This document shows positions 13,955 to 16,101 of a DNA stretch of 16,101 bases, one piece after another (the first letter of the stretch is position 1; each line of letters begins with the position of its first letter). A program made the translations under genes and the position numbers. The stretch comes from Burkholderiales bacterium (GTDB lineage: Bacteria > Pseudomonadota > Gammaproteobacteria > Burkholderiales > Thiobacillaceae): assembly GCA_005793645.1 (NCBI GenBank), contig SXRG01000103.1, forward strand, positions 1 to 16,101. Direction: 5' to 3'. The notes under the pieces are model-generated. The model did not search any database and had not been told where the DNA came from. It was given only the letters and a program-made list of their open reading frames with translations.

Positions 13955-14916
13955 ATATCCTCGTCATCCGCCGTGACAACATTGGCGATCTGATCTGCAC
14001 CACGCCGCTGCTCGCCGCTTTGCGCCAGCAATGGCCACAGGCATGGATTGGCGTGCTGGCAAACAGTTATAACGCACCCATTCTCCATGGGAACCCGGAT
14101 ATCGATGCAGTATTCGCCTACCGCAAGGCCAAACACCGCACGACCGGCGAGAGTCGATGGTCGGTCTGGCGTAAAACCGCCGCGTTGCTGTGGCGATTGC
14201 GACGCATGCGACTTGACCTCATACTGTGCGCATCGCCAGGAGCTCGTCGTTTCGCGCAATGGCTGGGCGCACGGCGCATCATCGAAACAGATCGTACCGG
14301 AAATGCGCACGAGGTCGAGATTACCGCGCGACTGCTTGTGGCGTTGAATACCCCTACCGCACCAGGCCCATTGGTATTAAACCCTGATTCGCGGCAGGTC
14401 GAACGACTGAGAACGGATCTCGGCCTGCCCACCTACGAGCGTCGTGTCGGCATTCACATTTCGGCACGCAAACCGCGCCAGCGCTGGCCGGAAGATCGTT
14501 TCGCCGAATTGATCCGGCAACTGCTGTCCGGCAACCACGCCGATCGTATCCTGCTGTTCTGGGCGCCAGGCGCAGAAGGTGATGCGCTGCATCCGGGTGA
14601 TGACGGCAAAGCCGCGCGCATTATGAATGAATTAACCGGCCTTCCGGTGACGCCAGTACCGACACACACGCTATCAACCCTGGTTGCCGGCCTGTCGCTT
14701 TGTGAACAAGTTGTCTGCAGCGACGGCGGCGCAATGCACATCGCAGCCGGCCTGGGCAAACCGATCGTCTGTTTTTTTGGCAACTCGTCGGCTGAACGCT
14801 GGCATCCGTGGGGCGTGCCTCATGAACTGCTGCAGATGCCTTCACAAAATGTCACTGACATCAGTGTTGACGAGGCACTTACCGCTTTTTTGGGATTGGC
14901 ACAGAAGCAGGGATGA
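13951..14916 (+). CDS. GT9-family (heptosyltransferase-like) glycosyltransferase
   Basis: A 321-residue LPS-core-type glycosyltransferase. The N-terminal MNILVIRRDNIGDLICTTPL and the C-terminal CSDGGAMHIAAGLGKPIVCFFG are GT9 hallmarks. HPWG near the end is also common. I chose GTG 13951: it overlaps the upstream stop as GTGA and has AGAAGGG 8 nt ahead, and homologous N-termini begin at this point. An ATG at 13930 would add 7 residues inside the GT4 gene. It forms a coupled pair with the upstream GT4. The gene ends 2 bp from the convergent heptosyltransferase gene, leaving no room for a separate terminator between the two coding regions. Confidence 0.88.
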   Translation: MNILVIRRDNIGDLICTTPLLAALRQQWPQAWIGVLANSYNAPILHGNPDIDAVFAYRKAKHRTTGESRWSVWRKTAALLWRLRRMRLDLILCASPGARRFAQWLGARRIIETDRTGNAHEVEITARLLVALNTPTAPGPLVLNPDSRQVERLRTDLGLPTYERRVGIHISARKPRQRWPEDRFAELIRQLLSGNHADRILLFWAPGAEGDALHPGDDGKAARIMNELTGLPVTPVPTHTLSTLVAGLSLCEQVVCSDGGAMHIAAGLGKPIVCFFGNSSAERWHPWGVPHELLQMPSQNVTDISVDEALTAFLGLAQKQG

Positions 14917-14918
14917 GC

Positions 14919-16049
14919 CTAATAGGGCCCCAACGCCAACATCTTGGCAAGGGGCTCTTTCATTTTTTCGACAGGCAACTCGTCAAGGCATGCGCTGCGC
15001 TTTGTGCTGAAACAACCAGCCTTCCCACAAGGCGCACAACTACGATCATCCTGAACAACGCCATGTGGCAACTGATACTTAGTACCACTCCTACCGGGGA
15101 ATGGCGTTTCATCGCCAACCCATCCATTCGGCCATGGCCCCCAATCAAAGGTACCCGACGGCCCAAATATCCCCAGCGTGGGTGTATTCATCGCCGCAGC
15201 CATATGCATCGGTGCCGAATCGACGCCAAAAAACAGCCGGCTCATGCCCGACAAGGCTGCGGTTTGTTTCAGCGTGAGTTTGCCACCCAGGTCGATGGGA
15301 CGGGTTTTGCATCCTGCGATGATCGACTCCAGAAACGCGCGTTCCGTTTTGTCCGGCGCACAGGTCAGGGCCACGCGGTAGCCGCGTTCTTGTAGCCAGT
15401 CGATGGTCTGCGCCACCTTGTCTGCGGGCCAGCATTTGAACATCCAGCGCGAGGTGGGGTGGCAATGGATGAGTTTGTTGGGTTCTGAAGGCTCAAACCA
15501 CTGTTCTGCCAACAGTTCCCGCACACGCGCCTTGTCGGCCTCGGATACAAAGAGTTTGACCTCGCGGCATTCCGGCAGGCCCAGCGGAGCGGCCAGCGCA
15601 AGGTTGCGGATGACGGTGTGGATATAGCCTTGCACGGGTTGAAACTGGCGGGTCAGCAGGCGGGCTTGCCAGGTCTTTTCACGGCCCTTTTTGACAATGC
15701 CCCAGCGCGCCTTGGAGCCGATCAGCCACGACAGGAGGATGCCGCGGTCGCCTTCGGTGCTGTTGATGGCCAGATCAAAGCGTTCGCGGCGCAACTGGCG
15801 CAGGAATTTAAGCGTGCGCAGCCAGAAGGCGAAGGCCGATTCGCCCGTCTGCCGCAGGGGCACGACGAACAGCGCGTCAAGATCCGGATGGCCTTCCAGC
15901 ATGGCCTCGGTGCCAGGCTTGACCACGGCGCAGACGCGCGAACCGGGCAGGCCCAATTTAAGCGTGGAGATTAAGGGCGCCGTCAGCAGTACATCGCCGA
16001 TATGGCGGAATTTGATGACGAGAATGCGTTTGGGTGACCTCATGATCAT
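14919..16049 (-). CDS. rfaQ: LPS heptosyltransferase III-like protein (GT9)
   Basis: A 376-residue GT9 enzyme resembling the putative heptosyltransferase III (WaaQ/RfaQ) group, which adds a heptose branch to the inner core. Key features: RILVIKFRHIGDVLLTAPLI at residues 8-27, SRWMFKCWPADK in the linker, GVDSAPMHMAAAMNTPTLGI in the C-terminal domain, and a cysteine-containing tail CAPCGKAGC ... ACLDELPVEKM typical of this subgroup. Start ATG 16049 overlaps the stop of the preceding gene as ATGA; an ATG at 16043 is also possible. The symbol is by family resemblance; the exact acceptor heptose is not provable here. Confidence 0.87.
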   Translation of the reverse strand: MIMRSPKRILVIKFRHIGDVLLTAPLISTLKLGLPGSRVCAVVKPGTEAMLEGHPDLDALFVVPLRQTGESAFAFWLRTLKFLRQLRRERFDLAINSTEGDRGILLSWLIGSKARWGIVKKGREKTWQARLLTRQFQPVQGYIHTVIRNLALAAPLGLPECREVKLFVSEADKARVRELLAEQWFEPSEPNKLIHCHPTSRWMFKCWPADKVAQTIDWLQERGYRVALTCAPDKTERAFLESIIAGCKTRPIDLGGKLTLKQTAALSGMSRLFFGVDSAPMHMAAAMNTPTLGIFGPSGTFDWGPWPNGWVGDETPFPGRSGTKYQLPHGVVQDDRSCAPCGKAGCFSTKRSACLDELPVEKMKEPLAKMLALGPY

Positions 16050-16101
16050 GTAAGCCGGTTGCAAAGTTGCTCAAAAGGCAGAGCTTCGATTCCCTCGCCG
16101 A
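16046..16101 (-). CDS. 3' end of an unidentified gene, continues beyond the window
   Basis: On the minus strand a frame entering from the right edge reads GEGIEALPFEQLCNRLT and stops at TGA 16046-16048, inside an ATGA overlap with the start of the heptosyltransferase III-like gene. The 17 residues are too few to name a family. The coupling shows that the two genes belong to one operon, probably for LPS synthesis. Confidence 0.45.
   Translation of the reverse strand, partial: GEGIEALPFEQLCNRLT

Noticed and set aside
14930..14970. Hairpin GCCAA-CATC-TTGGC near the convergent gene ends as a terminator
   Set aside because: The stem is only 5 bp, the T-run is some distance away, and it lies inside the coding region of the minus-strand heptosyltransferase gene.
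1..16101. CRISPR array, tRNA, rRNA or riboswitch
   Set aside because: No regularly spaced repeats, no tRNA-like or rRNA-like stretches and no recognisable riboswitch core were seen on reading the sequence.

Overview
The window is a lipopolysaccharide (LPS) / surface-polysaccharide locus from a Gram-negative bacterium. It most likely comes from a beta- or gammaproteobacterium, because it combines CDP-3,6-dideoxyhexose genes, four family-9 (heptosyltransferase-type) genes or gene copies' worth of GT9/GT4 core-glycan enzymes and several proteobacterial-type insertion sequences on GC-rich DNA. The species cannot be named from sequence alone. No rRNA, tRNA or CRISPR array was seen.

Layout, left to right. 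(1) 1-285: the 3' end of an MNT-type nucleotidyltransferase (antitoxin-like), then a partner gene that stops after 19 codons. (2) 395-1510: a GT4 glycosyltransferase on +, its last codons running into the 5' part of a broken IS3 element (OrfA fragment 1544-1657). (3) 1674-4003: a minus-strand glycosyltransferase island. It consists of the C-terminal stub of one gene (3836-4003), a GT9 gene and a GT4 gene overlapping by 8 bp, and a 45-codon ORF. Broken IS3 pieces lie on both sides. (4) 4435-9124: a tightly coupled plus-strand operon rfbF-rfbG-rfbH, then an RmlC-type epimerase and an SDR reductase. Together these encode most of a CDP-3,6-dideoxyhexose pathway. Stop and start codons overlap or lie within 2 bp throughout. 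(5) about 9070-11544: a transposon scar with a chimeric, decayed IS5-family transposase followed by a complete ISL3-family element (10183-11544). The ISL3 element has matching inverted ends and a perfect 8-bp target duplication, but its transposase is frameshifted. (6) 11509-12513: an AT-rich GT2 glycosyltransferase whose present start codon is donated by the ISL3 end. (7) 12514-12843: a promoter-bearing 5' fragment of an IS481-like transposase, fused to (8) a GT4-GT9 pair (12824-14916). (9) 14919-16101: a convergent minus-strand heptosyltransferase-III-like gene, translationally coupled to a gene that leaves the window.

How the parts work together (inference). RfbF makes CDP-glucose, RfbG dehydrates it and RfbH (with an electron donor) removes the 3-hydroxyl. 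The RmlC-like epimerase and the SDR would then finish a CDP-3,6-dideoxyhexose. The presence of an epimerase fits ascarylose-type chemistry better than the abequose/paratose branch. The flavoprotein reductase (RfbI/AscD/DdhD, 'E3') needed by RfbH is not in the window. The surrounding GT2, GT4 and GT9 enzymes would assemble core or O-chain sugars. Almost every functional block is separated from the next by a different IS remnant, so the locus looks like a mosaic assembled by transposition and IS-to-IS recombination.
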